Counted from the stretch's first letter, positions 15,945 through 25,290 are shown. The stretch is DNA of 64,000 nt from Stagnihabitans lacustris (GCF_025950525.1 NZ_JAPDGS010000003.1:62001-126000); one strand, 5' to 3'. Made by a program: numbers and translations. The notes: generated by a model from the sequence alone, not told the origin.

Positions 15945-18782
15945 TCAGACCTCGTTGGCGGCGGCAAGCATTTCGGTGAACAGGCGGTCGGGCAGGACCT
16001 GGGCCACAACCAGCGCCCAGACCCGCCATTCCTCGCGGAAGTTGCGCCAGAAGGTGATGTCCCAGGGCTTTGGCCGGTCCAGGTAATGCAGAAGGATGCC
16101 GTCCTGGATGCGGCCATTGTCCTCGCGGAAGGGGCGCAGAAAGAAGTTCCACTGCGGCGCCAGTTCCCCGGCGCGAAAGGCGATGTTCAGCGCGCATTGG
16201 TCGTGAAAGACCAGCCGTTCGGGCTCTGTCTCGGCCAGTTGGATGGCGCGGTCCAGGCCGGGGGCAAGGTCGGGATGGGCAAAGTCCAGCACCAGCACGC
16301 CCGAGTTGAAATAGCGCCCCGGGGGGATGGCGTTCTGCTTGGCGGCGGCGATGACCTCGGGGCCCTGATCCTCGACCCTTGCGGCAAGCGGCGCGGCCAT
16401 GGGCTGCTGCAAAAGCGGCGTCAGATCGCCACGGCAGATGATGTCGCTGTCCAGGTAAAGCCCGCGGGCAAAGCGGTTTTGCGCCATCAGGTGACGGGCG
16501 GCATAGATGCGGTAATAGGCCGCCCGCGTCAGGCCGGTTCCGGCGGCGAAAAAGCCCAGCTCGGTCTTTAGTGCGACGCCCTGGGGCACGAAATCGACCT
16601 CGGAGATGATCTGCACCCGACGGCCAAAGCGGGCGGCCAGCGGGGCGATGCTGTCGGCCCAATCCTGCGGCACGTCCTTGTCCAGGAAAACCTGAACCTC
16701 GGCGGCAGTCTGGCGGCTTTGGCCAAAGAACGAGGCCAGAAAGGTCAGGACCGACAGGAAGTAACGCCGATCCGCACACAGAAAGACGACATGGTCGGTT
16801 GCCGGCGCGGGGGGCGCGGCCAGCCAATGCAGGTTGCCGGGGGTCGCAGCCTGCCCGCTGGCGGCGCGGATCAGGTCGTGATCCATCCGCACCAGATCGA
16901 CAAAGGTTCCGTGGTCGGGGTCAGGCTGCGCCGGCGGGTCGGCCGCCAGGATCGCCGCATGAAGGCCCGCCTGACGCACGGCGCGCATGGCGTGAAACAC
17001 CGTCTCGCCAAAGCCGAAGCCCTGGGCCAGATGCGCAAGGATCACGCGGGCGACCTCGTCCCAGGCCTTTGCCTCGGACAAAAGCCGCAAGACGATGATG
17101 CCGTCGGGCCGGGTCAGCACCGCCAAAGCCAGCTTGCGGCGATACAGCGCGACGGCCTCGGGCAGGCGATCGGACAGGAACAGAACCTCAAGCCGCCGCG
17201 CAGGCAGGTTCAGCTTGCCCGCCACCGGCTGCAGTTCGGCATAAGACAATAGCGAGTCCAGTTCGCCCAGGCGGCGGCGCTGCAGCAGGATATGGATGCT
17301 GGCGGTCAGCGTATGGGGATTGTCCGACGAGGTCCGGGCCAGGGCCTGCAACAGAAGCTGTTCGGCCTGTTCCTGCCCCGGCTCGGGCGGGATGCCGGGG
17401 CGCACCAGCTTGTAGGCGGCCTCGCACAGGACACCGGGTTCGGCCTGCAGGTCGCCGCGGGTGAACAGCGCGGTCAGCGCCGCAGGGTCGCGCCGCCGCA
17501 CCGCCAAGCGCAAGCGCACCTGGTCGGCGGGTTTGGAGACCAGATCGCCCAGCGCCGCCACCTTGGTCGCCGCCGCGGCAAGGTCGTCCAGTTCGATCAG
17601 CAGCGCCGCGGCGGTGATCAAAAGCGCGGGCTCGCCGGTGACGGGGTGCAGCAGGTCCAGCGCCGTCGCCCGCTCGCCCTCGGCGCGGGCCAGGCGGGCC
17701 AGGGCGATCCGGCCCCAGGGCGTCAGGTCGCGCGCCCGCAACAGCGTCGCCGCCTCACGCGCGGGGGGCAGGTCGCCCGCGGCAACCGCCTGTTCCAGCC
17801 GCTGGATCAGGGTCTGGGCATCCAGCGGTTTCGGCTTGGGCGGGGCAAAAAGGACCCTTGCATCGGCCAGGATCTCGGCCAGAGCCGGGGTGTCGGGAAG
17901 GGCAGGAGTGTCGGGAAGCCCTGCGCGCAAGCCATCCTCGTAGCGGTCGAAAGACGCCGGATTGTCGGCCAAAGTCACCAGCCCGTTCGGCAGGTTCTGC
18001 GGCCGATGCGCCAGGTAATGCGCCAGGGCGGGCGTGCCCGGCGGCAGGTCATGGGTCGCGCGATACCAGACCGGGTCGAAATGCACCGAAGGGCGCAGGT
18101 CGGCGCCATCCGGGTAGTCCAGCAGCGTCAGGCCTAGCGCCTTGGGGTCAAGATACAGGTTCGGGCGGCGGCCCTCGGCCTCACCGGTCTGGATATAGTG
18201 CAGAAGGCCGGGGCGCTGCGCCTCGGTGTCGGGGCCATAGTGGCTGGCATACCAACGGGCATCGAACAGCCCCGTCGCCTCGATCCGGTGCCACTGGGTC
18301 AGGTCGTGAAACTCGGGGCGCAGGTCGCCTTGGGGGTTGGCGTCGATCAACTGCAAAGCGCGGGCGGCGGTCAGGGGTTCGGTTGCCATGACCAGCCGCA
18401 GGCTGCCTTGGGCCACGCGCAGCTCGATCAGGGCGTCGGGGGCGCTGGCGGAAAGGGCTGCGCGGTCAACGCGGCTCCAGCCCAGCAGAAAGCCGCACCA
18501 GGTTCGACGGTCCAGCGCAAGGTCCAGATCGGGACGGTCCAGGATCGCGGTGGAATGGCCCAGCGCCCGCCCGTTGCACCAGGCCTCGACCCGCAAGGGC
18601 AGCGCAGGAACACGGGCATGGACCAACCAACCCCGCAGACCCGCCGAAGCGTCCAGGTAATCGCAGACACCCGCCAGGTCCTGGCCCGGCGCAATGGTGG
18701 CGGGCAGCTCGCGAAGAGGGGTCAGGCCAGTCTGGAGTGTCAAAGCGTTCTCACCTGCAATATGGGCGAAACCTAGACCCAT
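15945..18782 (-). CDS. Large glycosyltransferase with C-terminal GT8 domain
   Basis: The last ~270 residues of this 945-residue protein are a GT8 domain: HVVFLCADRRYFLSVL, TRAAYYRIYAARHL, the metal-binding LYLDSDII with Asp778 and Asp780, then RYFNSGVLVLDF and HDQCALN, as in LgtC/WaaJ-type galactosyl- and glucosyltransferases. The N-terminal part has two FD-x2-WY repeats (FDARWYASHYG, FDPVWYRATHD), each followed by an HY(I/L) block, a feature of several bacterial surface-glycan proteins. Residues 330-620 look like helical TPR-like repeats. The ATG at 18782 has no clear ribosome site; a TTG thirteen codons in, with AGGTGAG upstream, is an alternative start. Confidence 0.85.
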   Translation of the reverse strand: MGLGFAHIAGENALTLQTGLTPLRELPATIAPGQDLAGVCDYLDASAGLRGWLVHARVPALPLRVEAWCNGRALGHSTAILDRPDLDLALDRRTWCGFLLGWSRVDRAALSASAPDALIELRVAQGSLRLVMATEPLTAARALQLIDANPQGDLRPEFHDLTQWHRIEATGLFDARWYASHYGPDTEAQRPGLLHYIQTGEAEGRRPNLYLDPKALGLTLLDYPDGADLRPSVHFDPVWYRATHDLPPGTPALAHYLAHRPQNLPNGLVTLADNPASFDRYEDGLRAGLPDTPALPDTPALAEILADARVLFAPPKPKPLDAQTLIQRLEQAVAAGDLPPAREAATLLRARDLTPWGRIALARLARAEGERATALDLLHPVTGEPALLITAAALLIELDDLAAAATKVAALGDLVSKPADQVRLRLAVRRRDPAALTALFTRGDLQAEPGVLCEAAYKLVRPGIPPEPGQEQAEQLLLQALARTSSDNPHTLTASIHILLQRRRLGELDSLLSYAELQPVAGKLNLPARRLEVLFLSDRLPEAVALYRRKLALAVLTRPDGIIVLRLLSEAKAWDEVARVILAHLAQGFGFGETVFHAMRAVRQAGLHAAILAADPPAQPDPDHGTFVDLVRMDHDLIRAASGQAATPGNLHWLAAPPAPATDHVVFLCADRRYFLSVLTFLASFFGQSRQTAAEVQVFLDKDVPQDWADSIAPLAARFGRRVQIISEVDFVPQGVALKTELGFFAAGTGLTRAAYYRIYAARHLMAQNRFARGLYLDSDIICRGDLTPLLQQPMAAPLAARVEDQGPEVIAAAKQNAIPPGRYFNSGVLVLDFAHPDLAPGLDRAIQLAETEPERLVFHDQCALNIAFRAGELAPQWNFFLRPFREDNGRIQDGILLHYLDRPKPWDITFWRNFREEWRVWALVVAQVLPDRLFTEMLAAANEV

Positions 18783-18821
18783 GGCCCGGCTGCGGCAAGT
18801 GGCCTGGCGCAGGCCAATGAC

Positions 18822-21800
18822 TTAACGCAGACCCGTGACCTGCAGGTCCAGCAGGTCCAACGGCAAAAGCTCGCCATCGGTGGACAGGATCAGCCGCACC
18901 TTGGTCAGAAGGCGGCGCTGTTCGACGGTCAGCCGCGCCAGGTCCAGCCGCAGCCTCGTGCGGGCGCCGATCTGCCCCACCAGCAAGGACCCATGCACCA
19001 CCGTCACCTCATGCCCGCCGCCGTTCAGGATGAACTGGGCAAACAGATGGCGGGGGCGGACCAGGGCATAGCGGATGTCCCAATCCAGCGCGGTCAACTG
19101 CGACAGTGCCAGGTCGTTCAGCACCAGTTCATAGGTCGACCAGGGCTGAGGCTCTCCTTTGGGGCGCAGCGCCAGGATCGGGCTTTCGCGGCCAAAGCGG
19201 TCGCGCACCAGCCGGGTTTCCAGGGTGCAGGTCACGCCAGAGCCCTCGGGCGCGCCGATCTGCAAAAACCCCTCATGCGGGACGAAGGGTTCCAGTTCCG
19301 CCCTTGTGCCGGGCTGCAACCGCGTCCAGGCCAGCGGTGTCAGGTCCAGCGGCGGCAAGGGCGGCAGCGGGCTGAGGTCGGCCAAATGGGCGGGCGGCGG
19401 GATGTCGCTGTCGGTCGACAGGCTGCGGGTCGCGGTCAGGGCATCGAAGACGCGGGACAGGTCTTCGGTCGCCTCGGTCCAATCGCGGGCCTGCGCGGCG
19501 GCGGCCTGTGACAGGCGGGTCAACAGGGCCGGATCTGCGGCCAGACGGGCCAGCGCCTGGAGGCAGGCCGGAACCGCGCCGTCCAGCGGCAAAAGGAAAC
19601 CCGTGTCCGGCCCCACCGCCTCACAGACGGCGCCGACATCGGTGGCCAGGGGCACAACGCCTTGACGCATCGCCTCCAGCACGGTCAGCGGCAGGCCTTC
19701 GTAATCCGACAACAGCACCAGCACATCGGCGGCGGCAAAGGCGGCGGTCAGGGCTTCGGGAGAGGTCAGGGCGGGTTCCAGCACCTCGGCCACCGCGGGG
19801 GGCAGGGTCGAGCCGTCCTCCAGCACCGCCTTGCCGATCACGCGCCAGTCGATCGGCAAGGGGCGGCTGCGGGCGATGACCTGGGCCAGCCGCTCCAGCC
19901 CCTTTTGCGCGTCCAGCCGACCCAGGAACAGAGCCCGCAGCCGCGGCCCCGGTTGTCGAGCTTCCAGCAAGCCCGTCAGCACGTCGGGCGCGATGGGGAA
20001 AGACGGCGCGTTGATCACGGGGATGATCTTGTCCTCGGGGATGCCAAGCCCATGCAGCCAATCGCCAAGCCCCTGGGAACAGGGCAAAAACAGGTCAAAG
20101 GCATGTTCATAGGCCAGCCCAAGGAAAGGATTGCCCGAGGGCCGCCCCAGCGCCGACAGGTCCGCCAGATGAAGCGAGGTCGCCGTGACGACGCCCTGTT
20201 TGCGCAGCTGGCTCATGACCGCGACGCCCGCGCCGGAATGAAGGTCGATGACCACATCCATCCCATGCAACAGCGCGATCAGCCGGGCATGGTTGCCCGA
20301 CACCGCCCAGCGCGGGATCTCGTTGCCGAAATAGCTGCGGTCGCCCTCGCCCCAGGCCCAGAACTCCGGGTCGCCCAGGAAGTTGACACTGGTCAGGGTC
20401 TCGCGCCAGTCGGGGCCAAGCGCGGCGTCGCGATGCGCGGCGATGAACAGATGCACCTTCCAGCCGCGCGCCTTGAAGGACCGGGCCAGGTTCAGCGCCA
20501 CCTTCTCGACCCCGCCGAATTCGACGATGGTCATCAAAAGGCCGATGTGGCGGTCCATCCCGCGCAGCATCGGCGGCACGGGTTGGCCACCCATCCGCCG
20601 CCGCAGGATCAGATGCGACCCCGCCCGGCGCGCCAAATCGGCCTCGCGCCAATCGGTCAGCGTCGCGGCCTTGGCCCAAGGCGCGCCCCGCATCAGCGCG
20701 ACCAGTTGCAACAGCCCCGAAGCCGCGCCCTGGGGCACCCCGGCCAGGTCGGGCGGCAAAGTCAGTTCCGCCAGCGAGACATGGGGTTTCGGCGCGTCAG
20801 AGGTCAGGGTTTCCATCCAGGCGTCGATGGGCACGGCCGCCGATCCGGTCACGGCCTTGGTCGTCAGCATCAGCACCGCGGCATCGTCGGGCGCGCGGGT
20901 CCGTTGCATCAGCTGGGCGAAACCCATGCGCTCGCCTTCTGCAGGAGAGACCATCAGCGCGGCCATATGCGACTGGTCCAGCAGCGCTTCCAGCTGCCAC
21001 AGCATGTTGTGCAAAACCCCCGCCCGGCGCAGCGCGGTCAGGGTCACGGATTGCGTCACCACGGTCAGAGGCGGCAGAACAAAGCGCCCCGGCGCCGCGC
21101 GCGCCTGCCACAGCCGCAGGGCGTAATCCTTGGGCTTCAGCATCTGGCCGGGTTCCGACGGATCGGTGGTCAGCCAGATGCGACCCAGGTCGGACAGGTA
21201 AAAGGCATAGCGCGGCGCCTCTTCCTGCTCCAGCTCCAGCAGGGCGCGGGGGGCGAACAACGCGCGGTGCTTGGCGCGCATCCGGGCCAGGATCGGTTCC
21301 CGCTCCCGTTCACTGTCGGCCAGCATCGACTCGGGGCGCTTGCGATACAAGAACCCCATGCCCTCGATGTTCTTGCCGCGAAAGCCGGCCTGAACCGCAG
21401 AGAGGAAGAAATCCCAATCCTCGAACCCCGCCTTGAAGGCGATGTCAAAGCGCACCCCGGCGTCAAAGACCTCGCGGCGGATCAGCGACCCCGCCTCACA
21501 GGTGTTCATGGCGGTGTGCAGCAGGATGGAATAGGGGCCGGAGTAATCATGCCCCGAGGTCAGGCCCACCATGTCGATGTCGGGATAAATCCAGCCGGCC
21601 AGCGGATCATCCGTCAGCGCCTGCATCGCGCGGGCCATGGCAGGGGGGCGCAAGCGGTTGTCGGCGTCCAGCATATAGATCGCCCGGACCGAAGGCATCT
21701 GCGTCAGGACATGGTCGATCCCATGGTTGCGCGCCGAAGACAGGCCGCCATTGGGCTTTTTCAGATAGGTGACGCGGTCGGGATGGGCGCGGGCCAGCGC

Positions 21801-21965
21801 CAGGCCGGTTTCATGCGTTTCGGGATGCGGGCAGCCGTCGTTGACGATCACCACCTGGATGCCAAAGGGCGCCTCTTGCGCCAGGGCACTGTCCACCGCC
21901 TCGACCATCAGGACCGAGTGGCGGTAGACCGGGATGATGATGGCCAAAAGCGGGGCGTCAGACAT
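18822..21965 (-). CDS. Two-domain glycosyltransferase (GT2 + GT4 fusion)
   Basis: A 1047-residue fusion. The N-terminal GT-A domain (about 5-250) shows IIIPVYRHS, VNDG (Asp43), the metal-binding DAD at 100-102 and a GFEDWDF block for the catalytic base. A middle region of unclear role follows. A GT-B family 4 domain begins near 475 (MTIVEFGGVEKVALNLA) and includes ALFLGRLDAQKG and LSDYEGLPLTVLEAM. About 170 residues at the C-terminus look like a beta-rich appendix. I place the start at the ATG 21965, overlapping the upstream stop by eight bases; an in-frame TTG at 21992 is less likely. Two different catalytic domains suggest that it adds two sugars in sequence. Confidence 0.88.
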   Translation of the reverse strand: MSDAPLLAIIIPVYRHSVLMVEAVDSALAQEAPFGIQVVIVNDGCPHPETHETGLALARAHPDRVTYLKKPNGGLSSARNHGIDHVLTQMPSVRAIYMLDADNRLRPPAMARAMQALTDDPLAGWIYPDIDMVGLTSGHDYSGPYSILLHTAMNTCEAGSLIRREVFDAGVRFDIAFKAGFEDWDFFLSAVQAGFRGKNIEGMGFLYRKRPESMLADSEREREPILARMRAKHRALFAPRALLELEQEEAPRYAFYLSDLGRIWLTTDPSEPGQMLKPKDYALRLWQARAAPGRFVLPPLTVVTQSVTLTALRRAGVLHNMLWQLEALLDQSHMAALMVSPAEGERMGFAQLMQRTRAPDDAAVLMLTTKAVTGSAAVPIDAWMETLTSDAPKPHVSLAELTLPPDLAGVPQGAASGLLQLVALMRGAPWAKAATLTDWREADLARRAGSHLILRRRMGGQPVPPMLRGMDRHIGLLMTIVEFGGVEKVALNLARSFKARGWKVHLFIAAHRDAALGPDWRETLTSVNFLGDPEFWAWGEGDRSYFGNEIPRWAVSGNHARLIALLHGMDVVIDLHSGAGVAVMSQLRKQGVVTATSLHLADLSALGRPSGNPFLGLAYEHAFDLFLPCSQGLGDWLHGLGIPEDKIIPVINAPSFPIAPDVLTGLLEARQPGPRLRALFLGRLDAQKGLERLAQVIARSRPLPIDWRVIGKAVLEDGSTLPPAVAEVLEPALTSPEALTAAFAAADVLVLLSDYEGLPLTVLEAMRQGVVPLATDVGAVCEAVGPDTGFLLPLDGAVPACLQALARLAADPALLTRLSQAAAAQARDWTEATEDLSRVFDALTATRSLSTDSDIPPPAHLADLSPLPPLPPLDLTPLAWTRLQPGTRAELEPFVPHEGFLQIGAPEGSGVTCTLETRLVRDRFGRESPILALRPKGEPQPWSTYELVLNDLALSQLTALDWDIRYALVRPRHLFAQFILNGGGHEVTVVHGSLLVGQIGARTRLRLDLARLTVEQRRLLTKVRLILSTDGELLPLDLLDLQVTGLR

Positions 21966-23187
21966 CGGAGGCAAAGGCCTCGATCGGTTCAAAGATCACG
22001 ACGGCGGCGCTGGTGGCATCGTCGGGGACGCGGGCCATCAGGATCAGGTCTTGCACCTGGGTCAGGGGGGCGAACTGCGCGTGCAGCTGGCCGGGCTCTG
22101 CCGCGGTCAGGCGCTGCCATTGCGGGGCGTCATCGACGGCATAGGCCAGGTCGGCCAGGGCATCGGCGCCAAGGACCGAGACCATGCCCTGCAGCCGCGC
22201 CATGCCGGGCCGGGCGAAAGCGGGCAGGCGGACCGCAATCGTCTGCCCCGGCGCCGGGCGCAGGACCAGACCCTTGGCCCAATCCAGCACCTCGACCCGT
22301 TCGGGATCATCGGCCAGGGCCGCCGCCTCGCGCAGGGCGTCCAGGCTGACAAGCCATTTCGGCAGGCCCGGCCCATGGGCATCAGGCGCCATGGGGGCCA
22401 GCGTTCCGGGCACGAATTTCCACAGCCGCAGCGCCAGGGGGCGGCCGTCATGCGCCTGAAAGCGCGGGTCGGGATGGGGATGCGACAGGCCCAGACTTAG
22501 GGCGTCACCCTGCCAGTCCAGCCGCAGGATCGCGGTCTGGGCGTCCATGGGCAGGGCGCGCGGAAGGGCCAGACGCAGCCAGCCGGGGCCGGGGTCCGTG
22601 ACCTGCCACTGGCCCACCACCTGATCGCTTTCCAACAGGCGCAGCGTCGCGGTCAGCACGCCGCGCCCCGCATCCTGGACAAAGACCGCAAGGTCGCTCA
22701 GGCCGACGCTGTCGGAGGGCAACCTTTGTTCCACGCCTGTCAGGTCCAGCACCGCATCGGACAGGGGCAGATGCGTGACCTGATGCCGCTCGGCCGCGGT
22801 GGTCTGCCACACAAAGGCCTCCAGCCGTTCGAAATGCTGCAAGCTGGTTTCCGACAGCTGCCGCAGCTGCGCCAGCTCGCGCAGTTGTTTCACGTTGCGG
22901 GCCTGAGCGGCGGTCAGCTCTTCGGTCAAAAGCTGCGCCCAAAGCGCGGGCAGGTCGTCGGGCGTCGCGCGCAGATGCCGCAGGTCCAGCCGCGCAAGGG
23001 TCGCCGCCCCCGCGTCCGACAGGCTGATCGCGGCCAGGATCTGCGGCGCAAGGCGGTCCAGCGCCACCGGGGCGCCGTCGCGGGTGACGGTCAGGTCAGG
23101 GGCAATCACGGCCAAGGCCATCGGCCAGGCGGCGCGGTCAAGGTCACAGGCAGGCACCAGGCACATCGGCATCCAGGACATGACCAT
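21958..23187 (-). CDS. Unrecognised 409-residue protein opening the glycan cluster
   Basis: I cannot assign a family; it may belong to a domain of unknown function found in Rhodobacterales glycan loci. The ATG at 23187 has GGGAG upstream. Residues about 80-130 are Gln/Leu/Arg-rich with a heptad look (NVKQLRELAQLRQLSETSL), suggesting a short coiled coil. Much of the remainder alternates short hydrophobic strands and turns (GRGVLTATLRLLESD, GWLRLALPRALP, LALRLWKFVPGTL), like a carbohydrate-binding beta-sandwich. There is no signal peptide or membrane segment. It is the first gene of the unit and overlaps the GT2/GT4 gene, so it is probably co-translated with it and could be an assembly partner. 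Confidence 0.78.
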   Translation of the reverse strand: MVMSWMPMCLVPACDLDRAAWPMALAVIAPDLTVTRDGAPVALDRLAPQILAAISLSDAGAATLARLDLRHLRATPDDLPALWAQLLTEELTAAQARNVKQLRELAQLRQLSETSLQHFERLEAFVWQTTAAERHQVTHLPLSDAVLDLTGVEQRLPSDSVGLSDLAVFVQDAGRGVLTATLRLLESDQVVGQWQVTDPGPGWLRLALPRALPMDAQTAILRLDWQGDALSLGLSHPHPDPRFQAHDGRPLALRLWKFVPGTLAPMAPDAHGPGLPKWLVSLDALREAAALADDPERVEVLDWAKGLVLRPAPGQTIAVRLPAFARPGMARLQGMVSVLGADALADLAYAVDDAPQWQRLTAAEPGQLHAQFAPLTQVQDLILMARVPDDATSAAVVIFEPIEAFASDV

Positions 23188-23323
23188 CCGAAACTCCCGT
23201 TGGATGGGGGTCTACATCGCACAGGGGGGGCGAGGCGTCCAGCCACCGACGCCCGCTTGGTGAAGGGTGGAAATGCGCGCGCTTTCCGGGCAGGAAGGGG
23301 AGGCAAAGCAGCAGGAGAGGCCG

Positions 23324-23908
23324 ATGAAACAACCCCGCGCCTGGCAAAGGATGCTGTCCGGTCGCAGGCTGGACCTGTTGGACCCGACGCCCGTCGACAT
23401 CGAAATCATTGATATCGCTCATGGTTTGGCCTTTGTGGCGCGGTGGAACGGCCAGACGCATGGCGATTGGCCCTATTCGGTGGCCGAACATTCGCTGTTG
23501 GTCGAAGAGATTTTCCGCCGTCAGGGCGGGGCCGATCCGCGCTGGTGCCTGGCCGCCTTGCTGCATGACGCGCCGGAATATGTGATTGGCGACATGATCA
23601 GCCCGGTCAAGTCGGCGGTCGGTCCGGGCTATGCAGAGCTGGATGCGCGGCTGGCGGCGGCGGTTCATATCCGCTTTGGCCTGCCAGCGGTGCTGCCGGT
23701 CGCGGTGAAAAAGGCGATCAAGGCGGCGGACAAGATCAGCGCTTGGCTGGAGGCGGTGCAAATCGCGGGCTTCCGCGAGGACGAGGCGGACCGCTTCTTT
23801 GGCCGTCCCGATGCGGCGTTTCGGGGGGTCGAACTCAGACTAAGGCCGCCCGCGGAGGTGCGGACGGCCTATGTTTTGCGGCACGAGGCCTTGTTGGCGG
23901 CGCTGTGA
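23324..23908 (+). CDS. HD-domain phosphohydrolase, YfbR-like 5'-nucleotidase type
   Basis: A 194-residue HD-domain protein. The metal ligands are visible: His33 (IAHGLAFVARW region), His56 in VAEHSLLV, His81-Asp82 in LLHDAPEYVIGD, and a later conserved Asp in AIKAADKISAWLEA. This pattern is that of the YfbR/YedJ-like group, some of which dephosphorylate deoxynucleoside monophosphates. The ATG at 23324 follows GGAGAGG; an upstream in-frame ATG at 23267 lacks a site and adds a non-conserved tail. The gene is divergent from the glycan cluster. Confidence 0.83.
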   Translation: MKQPRAWQRMLSGRRLDLLDPTPVDIEIIDIAHGLAFVARWNGQTHGDWPYSVAEHSLLVEEIFRRQGGADPRWCLAALLHDAPEYVIGDMISPVKSAVGPGYAELDARLAAAVHIRFGLPAVLPVAVKKAIKAADKISAWLEAVQIAGFREDEADRFFGRPDAAFRGVELRLRPPAEVRTAYVLRHEALLAAL

Positions 23909-23998
23909 TCAGCGGCCACGCTTGTAGACCTTCGGGGCCGGACCCATGCCGGTGATGGTCATCAGCGCATCTGCAATCAGGTTTAACATTTTCTTCAT
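23909..23998 (-). CDS. Possible 29-residue protein
   Basis: A minus-strand frame from the ATG at 23998 to a TGA at 23909 encodes 29 residues: a short amphipathic start (MKKMLNLIADALMTITG) followed by a basic tail (KVYKRGR). A weak GAAAG precedes the ATG. Its stop falls one base after the HD-domain stop, leaving no wasted sequence, and codons look ordinary for this genome. I do not recognise it. It is divergent from the LysR pseudogene at 24114. Confidence 0.45.
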   Translation of the reverse strand: MKKMLNLIADALMTITGMGPAPKVYKRGR

Positions 23999-24113
23999 CT
24001 TTCACTACATCCGATGCTAGGGATATAGGGGATTTGTGAACGATTTCCCAGTCAGGGAATCTTTCAACATGTAAGCTTGTCTAACAGATGGCAGATTTGT
24101 AAAAGGCTTTGGA

Positions 24114-24982
24114 ATGATCGACTGGCGCGTCTTCCCCTCGCTTACCGCGTTGCGGGCCTTCGAGGCTGCGGCGCGGTTGCAAAGCTTTTCACTGGCCGCC
24201 CGAGAGCTGAACGTGACCCATGCCGCGATAGCCCAACAGGTGCGCGGACTGGAAGACCACATGGCCGCGAGCTGCTGTATCGCGCTGGGCGCGGCATGGC
24301 GCTGACGCCCGAGGGGGTGAAGCTGGCCGCCGCCCTGGTCGAGGGCTTTGGCGGCATCGCCCGCGCGCTGGAGGAGGTGCGGGGCGGCGGGCCCGGCGCC
24401 CTGCGCGTGACGCTGACTGCGGCCTTTGCGGCGAATTGGCTGATGCCCAAGCTGGGCGGCTTCTGGAAGGCCCATCCCGAAATCGAACTCTCGCTGAACC
24501 CGGAAAAGCGCGTCGTCGATTTGCGGCGTGAGGGGATCGACATTGGCATCCGCTTTGGCAATGGCAAATGGCCGGGGCTGGATGTCGAATTCCTGACCCC
24601 TGCCGATTATGTCATCGTCGCCTCGCCCGAATTGCTGAACGGGCGGTCGAATTTGACCAATGCCGAAATGTCCGCAATGCCTTGGGTTTTCGCCGAGGAT
24701 TGGCCCGAGACCCAGACCTGGCTGAAGGGCTTTGGCCTAAAACCTGCGGCCATGAACATCACCGATGTCCCGACCGAGGATCTGGCGCTTTCGGCGGCCC
24801 GCGCGGGGCTTGGCCTATATGTCGAGGCCGAGGCCCTGGTGGAACATGACGTGGAAAACGGCACGCTGCATATCGTCGGGCGGCTGAAAGACGACAGCCT
24901 GGCCTATTATATGGTGACGCGCCCCGGGCCGAAACGCCCGGAGCTGAAGGCCTTCATCCGCTGGCTGAAAGCGGTGGTTTAG
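24114..24982 (+). pseudogene. LysR-type regulator with a frameshift, hvrB-like position
   Basis: The N-terminal winged helix is in one frame from the ATG at 24114 (DWRVFPSLTALRAFEAAARL, then SLAARELNVTHAAIAQQV). The effector domain continues in another frame to 24982 (GRELLYRAGRGMALTPEG, then the full LysR substrate domain). The switch lies at 24259-24264: one base is missing between GACCAC and GGCCGC, and the first frame stops at 24303-24305. Restoring one base gives a normal ~290-residue GcvA/HvrB-like protein. In Rhodobacter capsulatus hvrB, a LysR gene, lies next to hvrA, so this could be a decayed hvrB. A sequencing error is the main alternative. It overlaps the end of hvrA by four bases, tail to tail. 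Confidence 0.8.
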
Positions 24983-25290
24983 ACCAACAGGTCTTCGCGG
25001 CTTTTGCCAGCGGTCATGGCTTCGATGAACCAGCGCGGCTTGCGGCCACGGCCGGACCAGGTGTCCGAAGGGTCCGCCGGATTGGCATAGGTCACGGCCG
25101 AGGGCGCCCGTTTGCGCGTCGACGTCATCGAGGTCAGCTCTTCAAGCTGAAATCCATCGGCCCGCGCCAATTCGCGCAGCTTGGCCAGGGTTTCAAGCTT
25201 TTTGCGGTCCTCGAAAGAGGCGATGGCTTTGGCCACCTGGGCCTGAAGCTCTTTCAGTTCTTTCAGCGAATACGAATTCAGATCGACCAT
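24979..25290 (-). CDS. hvrA: H-NS-family regulator HvrA/Spb
   Basis: A 103-residue H-NS-like protein. The N-terminal half is a charged coiled coil for dimer formation (LKELKELQAQVAKAI onward). The C-terminal DNA-binding core has the family motif YANPADPSDTWSGRGRKPRW, which contacts the minor groove of AT-rich DNA. In Rhodobacter this protein tunes photosynthesis genes to light and works beside RegA. The ATG at 25290 has AAGGA seven bases upstream; a GTG two codons earlier is too close to that site. The gene follows regA on the same strand after a 100-base gap that has its own promoter. Confidence 0.88.
   Translation of the reverse strand: MVDLNSYSLKELKELQAQVAKAIASFEDRKKLETLAKLRELARADGFQLEELTSMTSTRKRAPSAVTYANPADPSDTWSGRGRKPRWFIEAMTAGKSREDLLV

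Noticed and set aside
19662..22349. 895-codon plus-strand frame opposite the GT2/GT4 gene
   Set aside because: It is the antisense shadow of a recognised enzyme and shows no domain.
23999..24113. Gap before the LysR pseudogene, examined for an RNA gene
   Set aside because: No hairpin with a T-run and no promoter pair was convincing.
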